DNA from: Boletus sp. NGJ
Taxonomy: Eukaryota; Basidiomycota; Agaricomycetes; Boletales; Boletaceae
Direction: 5' to 3'
Length of the DNA stretch: 64,000 nucleotides
Assembly (NCBI GenBank): GCA_019096195.1
Contig: JAGTXK010000138.1
Span: forward strand, 248,001-312,000
Shown here: positions 9,029-20,536 of the stretch, in pieces
Layout: each line of letters starts with the position of its first letter
Numbering within the stretch: position 1 is the first letter of the stretch
The notes under the pieces: generated by a model
What the model saw: the letters and a program-made list of their open reading frames with translations, nothing else
Database searches by the model: none
What the model was told of the DNA's origin: nothing
Translations under genes and position numbers: made by a program

Positions 9029-12000
9029 TTAAATTCCTATCGATGCCATAATAGAGGAGCTTTCCTTGACGAGTCTCCTGAATCGCCGCCTAATTCGCCG
9101 ATTCCTTGGAAGGGCGAGATCGAATGCTAGTGGTTTGAGTAGCGAAGAACTGTAACGTTCGAATCTACTCAGCACAGCATGAAATGCGTGCGTGCCCAGC
9201 CTAACCAAAGCATCGCTTTAGCGCACGGTCGGGCATATGTGACGGAAGGAACTAACCAAAGGACATCTCCCTTGTGGGTGTCGCATTTTCCACCGTTTGC
9301 TCGAGAAACCTTGTTCCTTGAACTCTGCATGATTAATGTGTATGTGTACCGAATCATCTGGCGGATGGTATCTTATCAAAAAAAATTAATCAGATTCCTA
9401 AGAGTATATCATTCAAACATACTATGCAGGAACTTGGCGTTCTTTGAAACATTCACTCCCCAACTGTCGAGGTAGTAGTGAAATTTTGCAGCGGTGACGA
9501 GGAAGCTTCTATAGATGTTCAGGTGTACGGTATATGCGCTGTTCAGACTAGTATCATTGTAGATAATGTGGTTCCTCGACTTTGCCAATCTTAGGGAGCT
9601 CATCAGCGACAGGCGGCGCCAAGTGTGGATGGGGACTAACTGCAACATTTTATGAAGAAAATGAACGCCAGGATTGCGGCCTTTATCCACCGTCAACGAG
9701 TCTCTGAGGTCTATGTCGGTGATTCTAGTTAGGCGGGTTCCAAGTGCCGCAGGACAACACCCACCTGTGCCACTATATCGTGTGTAGTCCGCGAGAATCG
9801 AGAGGTTCGTCACGTCAATTAATAGTCCACACCAAGGGAAGACTGAAAGCGGTTCCAGTTAGTGCCGTTCCGGATAAAACTCTGAGTGACGCACATTTCT
9901 GTCCTGGGGAAAGGACATTCATGCATTGCGCGTCATAATCGAAGTTGGTCAACGTCTTCTCTTGCGATATCATGCAACCATACTCAGGGTGACCCGCAAT
10001 CATCGTCTCCAAAAAAGACTTTGCCTTTCGCGGGCAAGTAGTCACAAAGAGATAATCGTCAATCAATCTGAGGAGCAACTGAACAACAGGTCAAATAAAT
10101 CAAATCAGCTAGGAGAACGGGATGCAGCTACAACTTACATTTTGTGGATCACTCGAGGAACCAAATTCACCCAACTTTCTGATCTCCAGGTCTCCGTAAC
10201 AATACGAACACAGCAGCGCAGAGAGCACGGACCCCTGAGGGATGCCCACGACTTGGCGATAGTACCGTTGGCCGATCTATAAGGTCGCTTAGTTAACGAT
10301 CATTTGGCTATAGTTTTCTTTTAGTTCACCTTAACAATATTTTCATTGATGTGCTCTTCGAGAAGTTGCATCGCCGTTTGTCGGCTCTCATAATTGTAGT
10401 TCACCTGTCGGAGATACGTATGAGGATTTTAAGTGTGAATCAGGTGAGACACGATACCTGATCAACAAAGACTGTATCCCGCAGTGCATTTGCCAAACTA
10501 CGGGCATAAGCGATGAAATCGGGGTGCTCGTCTGTAAACGTTAAGGTCAAGTCGGAGCGTTTGGCCATGTGCAGTCTGAAGAACCTTCTGGGTATGCCTT
10601 CTTTACATATGCACGTCTGATCTTGCCAGCGACCGGGGTTATCTGTCCATACCTCTGAATAAGGTAAGTGTCCTTAGAGCATCATGAGTTTTGAGTACGA
10701 TCGAGCAGTTCAATGAGCTACCTCGGATATAAGTTCCTTTAGGATCTTCAAGAGAGTAGATTGTTCAATGGTGTCGAAACAAGCCTGAACGTCAACCTTC
10801 GTAAAGTATAACTTGGGCCTTCATCTGTCAACGTAAGCATCGCATCCTTATTACTGAAATACTTACAATATTCCTGAAGGATGGTCTTTCAGCAATCTCG
10901 TCTTGTATGCCTTCAGCCGCGCATATATTTCGTTTCGTCCAAACACGGAGGCCCCGACTAGGTCTGGTTGACGTTGCTGTGGATGAAAATGCGATGACTG
11001 GATATATGGCTACTTTGTTACAACACCTACCTTCTCATAAGTTAGTATCTGAAAGGTTGCCTGAAGAATCTGGTTGATGGACTGTGCGCGCCCGGGGCTT
11101 AAGGACTGCGGAGTATCATGATCAACCTCATGTGATCAGGATCCTTACATTACACACGTTGCTTTGGGGCATCCTACGTCTCAAGTTGACAATTGGGCGA
11201 ACTCCCGTTTCCTTGGGGAGGAGGCGAACAAAGGAGAAACCGAGTCTACGTTGTCGAAGAATTTCTTCAGCCTCTTGCTGGGGAAAAATTGTCAGCAGAT
11301 AGCAGAGTTAATAAGATTAACAACCTTTTCTATTTCTTGAAATGTTTTCTCACTGAGTTGATCTATTAAAGGGGCGCAGAGGACCTCCCAATCGTCTTGT
11401 CTGAAATACAGGACTTGGTTACGGAACGCAGAGGAATCAGTCACGTAGAATGTTGTCTGTGAAGTATAAGTATGACTCTGGGCTAATTTTTTTATTTAAA
11501 GGATCAAGCACCCACCTTGACCAATGGAATGACAAAAGAATCGAAATACCAAAACATAAACTCTTCCAACAACTCACGTCGTTTTATAGAGTCTGTCACG
11601 GGTACTCGTCCATGATAACACTCAGGTGCTCCCGGAGGGATAAGCCAATCACAGTCACTGGTGCTGAATCCTTGAAGGACATGATGGAGTGATACCGTTT
11701 CAAATCGCCGAGCCACGATGAATTCCTTGACATCTGCGGTGTATAGTGAGTCGAAGCTGCAGAGCCAATCGGGGCACATACAGCTCTTCACCAACTTGAA
11801 ATTCTTCCGACATCCCCAGAATTGCTTTGGGATGACCATCTTCGTCACGAGCATGACATAACGGAAAACCTGTAGGCATTATGAGCTTCACCTTCGAAAG
11901 CCCCATTCCGTGCATACCTCAACGTGGCTGCATGTGAACTCGATGAACCGAGGTTTATGCATACCATACTTCTTAGCTTGAGAAAGTCCCTGAGGGAGAA

Positions 12001-13697
12001 TCGAGTTTCCGTTCGAATCTATGGATACATCGCCATTATACCTCGTAGGCTGGGAATTTAACCGAAGAGAATGCTCGGAAACCATATCCTGCTTTTATCA
12101 GGGACCTTTTCATTCTCCGGCGTAAATTATACGCACCAGGATAATGCTACTATCCATCGCCTGGTTGTTGGTGCTAACAACCTATACAAAATCGACGATT
12201 AGGAGATGGAAACCACTGGAAAGAATATTACCTTTGAGGGGCAGACCTTGTCGCGCAAGGGTTTGTAGCCGCATTTGCCGTGCCTCCAAATCATTTTCTC
12301 AACTAACGGCAGGACGCCTCTGAGACGTTTAGGAGTTTTACATTTCCCAAGGACCTATATCACATGTCAAACACCTGCTCGAAGATGAGAGAAACTCCAA
12401 CCTTAATCTCCCGTTCCCTGTCAGAATAATCCGGTTGCTGGTAGCTCTCTTTCCTGTTTGCCATGAAGATAAAGACATTTGATAGACCATACTGTGAAGG
12501 GAAGATGTATTTGCTGAGGTGACGCGCACCCTTTGCAAGAGTGCGTGGATCGGGATCCTTATATGTAGCAGGATCGACAGGAGGCTTCTTGAAGTACGAC
12601 GGGCACAAACGATTTAAAGCGTCTGCGGGTAATTTAAGGTAAGTGATTCACAAAAGAAAAAGAAAACGCGCACGATGGTAGGGCAACCCAACGATAATTC
12701 TGAAGGCGTCGGGATCTCGAGAAGGCCTCGTATAAAATATGCGTTTTCGTACAAAGCCTATGTCTGCTGCGGTACGTCTTTGTGTCGTGAGCAGGACAAA
12801 GGTAGCTAACATATACAAGGAATCACTTCACCTCTGAATAGGCTGGTTGAAGATTGCTTTCGTCGAGGGCTCGGGGGCTTGTTCACGGCGGTTCGCTGTC
12901 GTCCTGACCAATCTAAGTCGTTTTCGAGGCTGCAGCTGCCGCAGGGTTTCCCTTTTTCGCTTTTGCACTCGTTTGTGTGGTCCACTGTCAAGAAACCCAC
13001 CCCCCGGCGGGAGTGAAGCGAATATCAGTGGTTCTCCCGTGAGTTGGCATAGGCATTCGTTAGGTAGCGATATGAATAGCGACGTCTTCAAAAGAAGGTG
13101 TAGCATTGCGTCGGCGCCGATTCTGGGGCTAACTTTAACCTCTGGTTGGCGCTTAATTCAAAAGCATTACCTTTGTAGCATGATTTCCCACTCCGGTCCG
13201 TGCAAAGCTGTAACGATCGTGTTGATGAACCGATTGGATATCCCGGAGGACGACGTGTGGACTCGTTCATTGTCAGGAGCCTACGCCCACGGCTATGGAG
13301 TGCTGGAAAGGAGAATGCGAAGCAACTTACACGCTGATATCCCTGGGCGATAATGTTATTGGGTCTCGCCCTCGAGGCCAAGAATAATCGCTCGTGAGCC
13401 TTCCGTATGATCTAATTGACATTCTCACTGCTCGGCTTATGGTGTGAAGTATGCACGTGAACTCACATCTCGCATATACATCAATGGTGGAATGACCACA
13501 AACGATGGACGCTGCAAGGCGTCTGATTTGAGCCCGAGATAGGACGTCTTCAGCAAATCGCGATATGATTGCGGATCATCGGAGCAGTGAAAGGACAAAT
13601 CGAGGATTTCGTGCAAGTATCCTTCAAGGGGGACTACTTCGTCAAAGTAGAGGTTGAGGACCGCGAGGGAGAGCGACTGCCTTGGTGCGCTTGACAT
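9029..13697 (-). CDS. TERT: Telomerase reverse transcriptase
   Basis: Catalytic subunit of telomerase, which copies its RNA template onto chromosome ends in the nucleus. Domains run in the expected order across more than ten exons. The N-terminal TEN/GQ region includes [10 protein letters not shown] and [15 protein letters not shown] with [16 protein letters not shown]. The RNA-binding domain has the CP motif [11 protein letters not shown] near 12500. The T motif is [17 protein letters not shown]; motif 1 is [17 protein letters not shown]; motif A is [13 protein letters not shown]; motif B' is [21 protein letters not shown]; motif C is [12 protein letters not shown] with the Asp pair; motif E is FFPWCGLL. 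The C-terminal extension runs FYYLDSWGV-like residues, then [11 protein letters not shown] and ends [15 protein letters not shown]-stop at 9029. All catalytic Asp residues are present. The start [18 protein letters not shown] fits family length. I did not resolve every internal intron. Confidence 0.93.
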
Positions 13698-14391
13698 TTT
13701 GCAAGATCAAGTGCTCGCCGTCTCTGTTTGTTGAGTAGGTCGGGGTCCCGGGGAAATGCGACTGGACAGCACTCGAATTTGGCCACCAGCTGGGTCCAGC
13801 ACAACGTGGGGAGTGCCAGCAACGCTCACCAAAATTCAAACTCCGTGGGGTCCATCATGCCACTGGTATGGCAGGCCCTGGGCACGAATGTAGTAGAAAT
13901 TAAGTCTATAGTAGAGGTAAACTAAGTAGTTCTGAGACATAGAATACAACCAGACTACACGATGACGCGTCCGGACACGCTCAACTGCCTGACAGAAAAG
14001 TGTAGCAGGTTCAACGATAGAGTTGATGCCTTTACTTTGTCGCTGCAATACGCCATTACGTAAGCCGGATCACTGAAGTGGACGTGTCGCCGAGGCGTGA
14101 TGTAACAACTTGACGCGTCAACGCAGAATATTGTACCCAAGGCTGACAGATCTGGTGCTAGTCTGATGTTCATCCTGGGGAGGGCATTGTCGCCGACATG
14201 GAGCACTTCAAATGACGCTGGATATGTCAAAGTCGTCAGAGTCGTTCTGTGGGACTCGTCTGACACGACTTTGCCGGTGTCTGCTTGGGGCCCCATTCGG
14301 ACATCGTCAACTAGTGCAGCATCTAACTGCCACGACCCATAACATTGCCGCGATGGTCCAAATTTAGGCTACACAACATATTTCTGCAGAT
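13698..14391. other. Intergenic, TERT promoter side
   Basis: No gene supported. A 113-codon minus-strand open frame (13955-14296) shows no domain and no matching neighbour exons. The TERT promoter should lie at the left end. Confidence 0.45.
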
Positions 14392-16736
14392 TTACTGGGC
14401 AGTCATCGCTGACACGCTCCTCCAGAACCTGCATTCGACCGTTGAGGAGAGCAGCACGCGAGAACAGTAAACAAAAACTAACGAGCACCGCGCCACAAGG
14501 GCAGGGTCAGCGGTCACAGGCTGTACGACCGGCATATACGCATCTGTGCGGTTGAAAAGCATTTCCGTTTGGCCGATGAAGTATTCATCCCAGTAAGGCG
14601 TGATATTCATCGGGTCATATTTGATGTTTACGTTCGAGTACATGGCGAACGCCATGAACGCCTGCGTGAAAGCAGTGATGAATTGTGTGTTGTTGTACGG
14701 AGGAGGGACGCTAGCACCAATCGGAATGAGCACGGAGAGGAGAACAGAGGGGAAGATGAGCATACTTGTCAAAGTAATATGCTACATCTTCGCCGTGAAG
14801 CCCTGGAGGGATAGCAAAGATAGCCTAGCAAGATAGATATATATGTGGCCATCATATCTAATTTTCACATGCACTGACCTTGAATGATCGACCTGAGAAT
14901 GCCTGCAGCAAATAGTAAGTCGGGCAAACAAAAATTGCTACAAACTTCTCAGTCATCTGGATGCGGCAGTGCATCTACTTACAGTCGCCCATGACTGAGA
15001 TAGCTTGTTCAAGTGGTGAACCCATATCTTGGTACATGTATGCTGCTTCCTGAGTTTGTAATTCGGTCATGTCGGGGTAAAGCTAGGAGACGTAGTCTGT
15101 GATCGTCAATGTCTCGTTTGGGTTCGTGAAGTCTGCACCTTCGTCTGTGTTTCCGAAAACGAGGAACATGTTCTGAGGTTAAAGAAATCAGTCAAGTGAC
15201 CAATCCGTCATATGCGTATCACTCACGCCGTTGACTTTGCCATTTGCCAGGGTCACAGTGGGACGCTCGACAATAAATGTACCGTCAACCACCGGAGCCA
15301 ACATGTACGATCCGTAGAATGCAGTTCCAGTCAGATATCTGTCGATGGTCGCAAGCGTAGGCGCGTCGACAATGCGTAAACAAGCAAGGGTGTCGGCAGT
15401 GGAATTACATCTACGTGCGAAAACGGAGGAGTGCAGTTTCAATCAACCAGAAACAGCAGAACTTACCCTGCTTGTGATACAACTTGGTCATAATAAAACT
15501 ACTACCGCTCTTAGCGTGAAGCTTGGGTGGGACAATGAGACAGACGGTCATAGTACTGGTACTGCGAGGGTAAGAACGTCGAACTCGTGATTGCATTCGC
15601 GAAGAGAGGGGGTTGGGTATTCCCACCGTCTGCAACGATATGTTGAAGAACAGCCCCAGCACCTGAAAATCAGTCGCAGCAACACAAATGAGATCAGTCA
15701 AATTCAGTCTTGGACTCCACATGTCACAAACCAGCGGATTGGCCCCAGATGGTAACCCTAGAAGGATCTCCACCGAATGTCGCGATCTGAGAACTAACAC
15801 CTGAGTCGAAGCTTCCCGGTAATATAAATGATCACACTTGCGTTCTTTTGCACCCATTGCATTGCATAACGTTGGTCCACTGCGATACTGTTCAGCACTT
15901 CTCAATGAAAGTACGCAGAAGGGATAGCATACAGAGTCCGGCATTCAAAACACCACCCGCCTTCATTTCGTTCCCCGCGAGGAAGCCTGATCACCACGAT
16001 TCAATTTCAATGAATAAATACCTTTTCATACATGCCCAAAAGGCCGAGTCGGTACTGTGCGACCACCACGATCACGCCGTAGTGGGATTCTTGTATAAGG
16101 TCGGTTCCGTTATACAGGGCTGCATACCGAATCATATCCACCGCCATGTAACCAGAATACGACTGGAAGACCTCCCGCAGTCGTTGGCTCCGCGGGTATT
16201 CCTCCAGGTACGTATACGCTGGAGGAAGTCAGTGACCACAAAGACAAGCTAAGGCAGGGATTCGTACTTGAGGTAAAGGCAGTCTTCAGAGGTTCCCGGC
16301 GTGATCGTGGCGCGCTTATTGAACCCGAAAATGCTTACAGGTGGAGTTTCACTATTGCCGTATCCAGCCTGATAACACATATCTGGTTCCGTGGTTGCTT
16401 GTTGAATGCCGGGTTCATTTGCGGGTTGCTGTGGCGCAGCAAGGCGAAGGTTTCCTGCAAGTTTGGCGGACATAGAGTCGATAAACAACACCTTGGTAAA
16501 AGTGACTAACCAATAGGAGGCGCGGCATAACGGACGCTCTCGAAGGTAGTTACATTCGTAGTGGAGTCATATGCACCTTGGTACTGTGCATATCCGAGGT
16601 TAACGACTGGCGAAGAGGCCGTCGACACGGCAGAGGATGCCACAACGTTGGAGACGTAGTACAAAGCAGAGGCGACGACAGCAAGCAGTACCATTCTGGT
16701 TTGGGTAGCTCGGCGAACGGGAGACCGAGAAGTCAC
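14392..16736 (-). pseudogene. Type B carboxylesterase/lipase, disrupted
   Basis: The gene has all parts of an alpha/beta-hydrolase of the carboxylesterase type B family: an N-terminal hydrophobic anchor (MVLLAVVASALYYVSNVV), FESVRYAAPPIG, SEDCLYLNVYVPGG, the oxyanion loop WLHGGGYDS, YDQ/DQRYAMQWVQ, FGGDPSRVTIWGQSAG with the nucleophile Ser, NTDEGADF near the acid region, and GLHGEDVAYYFD with the catalytic His. It ends with RRFWRSVSAMTAQ-stop. Two defects are visible. Right after HGGGYDS (near 16125) the frame shifts before YAALYNGTDLIQESHYGV. An in-frame TAG (15083-15085) then interrupts TITDYVS-LYPDMTE. I also found no clean in-frame splice near 15530. If the sequence is correct, the gene is a recent pseudogene; sequencing error could explain part of it. 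Confidence 0.78.
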
Positions 16737-17287
16737 GGCCCCAAGACCTTATGCACTGATAGATGGTCCCCCTGTCTATCCCCGTGGCCCTGTCGGAAGA
16801 ATTGGTAAGGCCGCGAGGACATCTTTTACCATACTTGTCGCTTGGTTCTCAAAATAACATTGAACTGGGAACAACACCACCACGGTAAGTAGGGCATGAA
16901 TGGAGAAAAATGTATCAGTGAGAATTTAAGGCTCACTTGATTGAGGTTTCGGGGGACCGGAATGCTGGATCGGCAGGATCTGTGCGACATGCTGCGGATG
17001 TATGCAGCCTCCTTGAGGTCGGGTGATGCATTGTTGCGAAAATAGGGTAGATCAGCAGACCACGGGCAGCAAGTTCACGGATTCTCCGGGCCTGAATTAG
17101 CGCAGACGAGCTCGAAAGATACGATTGAGCACAACTTACTACGCCAGATCTGTTCCTGCTGGTGTCATATAAGTGATGGTGAGATTTCCGGTTTCCGCAG
17201 ATAGTTTAACGTCCTCGGCTAGTCCGGACAGAATATATATGCGCGGAGACAATGACTGCAGTCCTCGGGAAAGACATGACCAAACAT
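16737..17287. other. Intergenic, esterase upstream / RPT2 3' side
   Basis: I see no gene here. The sequence immediately left of the RPT2 stop reads open in one minus-strand frame by chance and has no similarity to proteasome proteins. Confidence 0.5.
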
Positions 17288-18876
17288 CTACAGGTAAAGT
17301 CCCTCCGGAGTACCCTCGTTCTTTCTGTATAACACCTGCAACAGGTAATGAGACACGCCACAAACTTCGTGAACTACTCACCTTTTCCCTCGCCGTGGTA
17401 AAATCGGCTTTGGTTACCCGCATCCGCCGTTCTCTCAATGCAAGCAAACCTGCTTCCGTACAGACTGCCTTGATATCGGCACCTGAGAGATCATCTTTGG
17501 CCATAACAAATTCCTCCAGGTCGACATCGCTACTCAAGCTCATTCGCGCTGTATGTAACCTGTGCGAGACAAATGAGCAGCGTCAAGCAGGATGGTAAAT
17601 GCAACGTACCGGAAAATATGCCGCTTTGTCTTTACATCTGGTAGAGGGAACTCAATCTTTCGGTCGATACGACCAGGTCGAATGAGGGCTGGATCAAGTG
17701 TTTCAATCCTGTTGGTAGCCATTATGACTTTGACATCACCACGTGTGTCGAATCCATCAAGCTGATTGAGTAGTTCCAACATCGTTCGTTGAATTTCGCG
17801 CTCTCCTCCCGAAGTCGAATCGTATCTGACAGAACACCAGTCAGGACAGACAAGCAGCAACGCGAATCTCACGTACCGCTTAGTACCTATGGCGTCGATT
17901 TCATCAATGAATACGATACTTGGGGCATGTTCTTCTGCTACTCGGAAAAGTTCTCGCACGAGCTTTGGTCCATCACCGAGGTATTTCTGAATAAGCTCAG
18001 AACCAACAACGCGTAAGAAAGTGGCAGAAGTTTGATTTGCGACAGCCTTGGCTAGGAGTGTCTTTCCCGTTCCGGGAACGCCATAAAGGATGACACCTTT
18101 GGGTGGTTTAATGCCCATCTCCTCATAGAGTTCTGGATGTGTAAGCGGAAGCTCAACAGACTCCTACGGAAGACTTGAGCGAGTAATCCGCTACACTATG
18201 CATCATACTTACCTTGATTTCTTGTATCTGCTGTTCGAGACCACCGATATCTGCATAACTCTCTGTTGGGGCTTTCTCGAGCTTCATGACGCTGACCAAG
18301 GGGTCCATGTCATCTTCTAAAACCCCGACAACGGCCTGATTTTTGTGGTGCAATAGCACTGAGCAACTGGGCTCGATGCGGTCTTTGTCGACAAAGCTCA
18401 TGATTGGCACATATGATTCTGGCCCGGATGCGGTGCTGATGATGGCATGGTCGTCGTCGATGATCTCCTCCAGGGTTCCCACCGCCATTGGCGTCCCACG
18501 CAAGTCATCAACTTTCGACCTCTCGTCTTGGTTCTTCTCCTCTCTGGATGACTCCGGCTTCAAACGTTCTTGGTTCTGGATAAACTCTTCCTCAAGGATG
18601 AGGTAGTCCTTGGTACGCTCCATCTTGAGGAGACGCAGACGACATCGCGTACTCGGGTAGATGGGGGGAAGCTTGGACGCCGTTGCGGGGCCGCGCTTTT
18701 TCTTCTTTCCAACCCGCGTTGGGAGAGGTGGCTCCCATTTCTTCTTCTGTGGCTGCTGGTCTTTCTTCTCCTTGTTGTCTTGGTTCTGGTTATGGCTGGG
18801 TGGCATTCCTGAAGGCGCATTACCCTGCGGGCGGTATTAGTGGATGTAGGACATCGAAAGTAATGGTGCACACCAT
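17288..18876 (-). CDS. RPT2: 26S proteasome regulatory ATPase subunit Rpt2 (PSMC1)
   Basis: AAA ATPase of the 19S base ring that unfolds ubiquitinated proteins and opens the 20S gate. It carries a basic N-terminus, [18 protein letters not shown], the OB region, Walker A GVPGTGKT, Walker [12 protein letters not shown], the second region of homology with [23 protein letters not shown], and the C-terminal HbYX gate-opening motif LYL in the final residues EGTPEGLYL. The start is unusual. Exon 1 consists only of the ATG (18874-18876), followed by a 49-nt intron with a CTAAT branch site and then GGTAATGCG. This gives [10 protein letters not shown], restoring the N-myristoylation signal MGN that is conserved in Rpt2. 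It is divergent from the YIPF6-like gene, with 237 bp between the start codons. Confidence 0.94.
18825..18873 (-). other. 49-nt intron directly after the RPT2 start codon
   Basis: Donor GTGTGC, branch-like CACTAATA and acceptor CCCGCAG. Removing it joins ATG to GGT-AAT and recovers the conserved Met-Gly-Asn start; without splicing, an internal Met would lose the myristoylation site. Confidence 0.75.
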
Positions 18877-19113
18877 CTTTGCGTCTCTCGTCGATCGGAA
18901 TGGCCAACCTCGAGACGCGTCAGTCATTCCCGATTGCACCGACCGTGGAAATATGCACGTGACCACGACTAGTACGTCCGATTGCCGCGCCGAGAACACG
19001 TCCGCCTGAAACCCGCGCGTTGAGAGTAACTCGCATATGGCCTCGGTGACAACACCTTTGACATCCTCTTCGAGGTTCATCGAAGCAGGCATGTTCAATG
19101 TCGCATTAATTTT

Positions 19114-20320
19114 ATGTTTGCTGACCGTCTGTCAGACGAGGACGACGATGACCTGGACGAACGAGATATCCCCGGATTCACCGCACCAGGTTTACTACCT
19201 GCGCCAGCCATAGACAAAGGGAAATCACGCGCGCCAGATCCAGTTGCACCGACGAGCGGTGCTAGTGCACCCGCACAGGCCGTCTCAGGGAAGATTGGTA
19301 GCTCGAACGCACCCCACAAGCCCGCCAGGCAGACGGTGGGTGGTATTCGGGTCGAAACACGGTACGTGTCGTTTGTTTGTTCGGTTTGGTTATTCAACTG
19401 AGACTCACTCTCGTGTAGATATACGGGAGTCGACACCCTCGACGAACCTGTAACTACAACGATCGTTCGTGTTAACCCTTCGCCCCTTGCATTGCACTGA
19501 CCGTTGAAGTGTAGACGCGTGACCTTCTCTCAATATACTCGAAACTCGGTCAAGTGTTGTATCCCCGTAAAGCTACGGGGCGTGAAGTCCTCAGGTATGT
19601 TTGGTCATCGAATAGAGAATAGGGTCTAACCCATACCAGGGACTGGGATCTTTGGGGACCTTTGTTACTTTGCCTTGCCCTTGGTATGATGCTTAGCGTG
19701 AATGTATGCGCATGTCTGGTCACTTTTCCGCACAAATTGACTCATTTTCGTTCAAGGCACCGGCCAGTCAAGCTCTCGGGGTATTCACGAGTGTAGTCGT
19801 GATCGTCTCTGTTGGGTCCCTTGCAGTGACAATTCAGGCAAAGGTAAGTTCAAGAAGTGTTTACAATGTTGCCCTTTACAGATCTTGTTACCCCTAGCTG
19901 CTCGGAGGCCGAGTGTACGTATACTGATGCACGAGTCCGGCGGTATGCACTTGTTTGACTGTTTTCCAAGTTCATTCTTCCAGGGTTTATGCGTTTTGGG
20001 GTACTGCATAGCACCTTTAGACATTGCGGCGCTTATATCCTGCTTTGTCCGCATCATCTGGGTACGTGCACCGATCGCACTAGCTGCATGGGCTTGGTGT
20101 ATCTGGGGTAATTTGCTTTTTTTTTTCTGTTATATCGTTCGACTTACATGACAAACTAGCCTCTATAAACTTCTTGGATGGTACGAAAATAGAACAACAG
20201 CGTATCCTTCTTGCCGTTTATCCTTTGTTGTAAGTGATGAACCATCTCTGTGCCGCGCTCTGTCTGAACTTCTCCAGGCTCTTTTACTTTGTGTTAGCAT
20301 GGATGATTTTGATACAATGA
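19114..20320 (+). CDS. YIPF6/Yip4-like Golgi membrane protein
   Basis: Member of the Yip1 domain family, five-span Golgi membrane proteins that work with Rab GTPases in vesicle traffic. The nine exons I placed add to 777 bases, 258 residues, with every junction in frame: 19114-19361, 19419-19449, 19515-19594, 19640-19703, 19757-19843, 19898-19914, 19971-20107, 20160-20229, 20278-20320. The cytosolic N-terminus is acidic (SDEDDDDLDERDIPGF) and carries DTLDEP. The diagnostic core follows: RDWDLWGPLLLCLALGMML, VTIQAKLLGGRVSFFQGLCVLGYC and the final YPLLLFYFVLAWMILIQ. Exon 6 is only 17 bp. The Yip4/YIPF6 subgroup is supported by RDWDLWGPL and the SFFQ-LCVLGYC block. Confidence 0.92.
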
Positions 20321-20536
20321 TCGCCTCCTTCATTGGTTTCGTACGGTACATGTATATAGTTCTTGTTTGTTGTGCTTATAGGAGCAACATGAGATATTTC
20401 TGCTCCTTACTTTTGTTTGGTAAATTTAGCCAGAGAGCTGCACAGCATAGCGGTACTACTGCAATGCTAGCTCTCAGGTCACGAAAGACTTTCACAAGGG
20501 TATCAGGACGTCCTCGTCTTCGTCTACAGCATATCA

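Noticed and set aside
9120-9170. tRNA T-loop-like GTTCGAATC
   Set aside because: No matching acceptor and anticodon stems, and it lies within the last coding exon of TERT.
13955-14296. 113-codon minus-strand open frame between TERT and the esterase
   Set aside because: No domain, no adjoining exons; expected by chance.
18820-19098. 93-codon minus-strand open frame upstream of RPT2
   Set aside because: It is the 5' region and first intron of RPT2; the true product starts at ATG 18876 with splicing.
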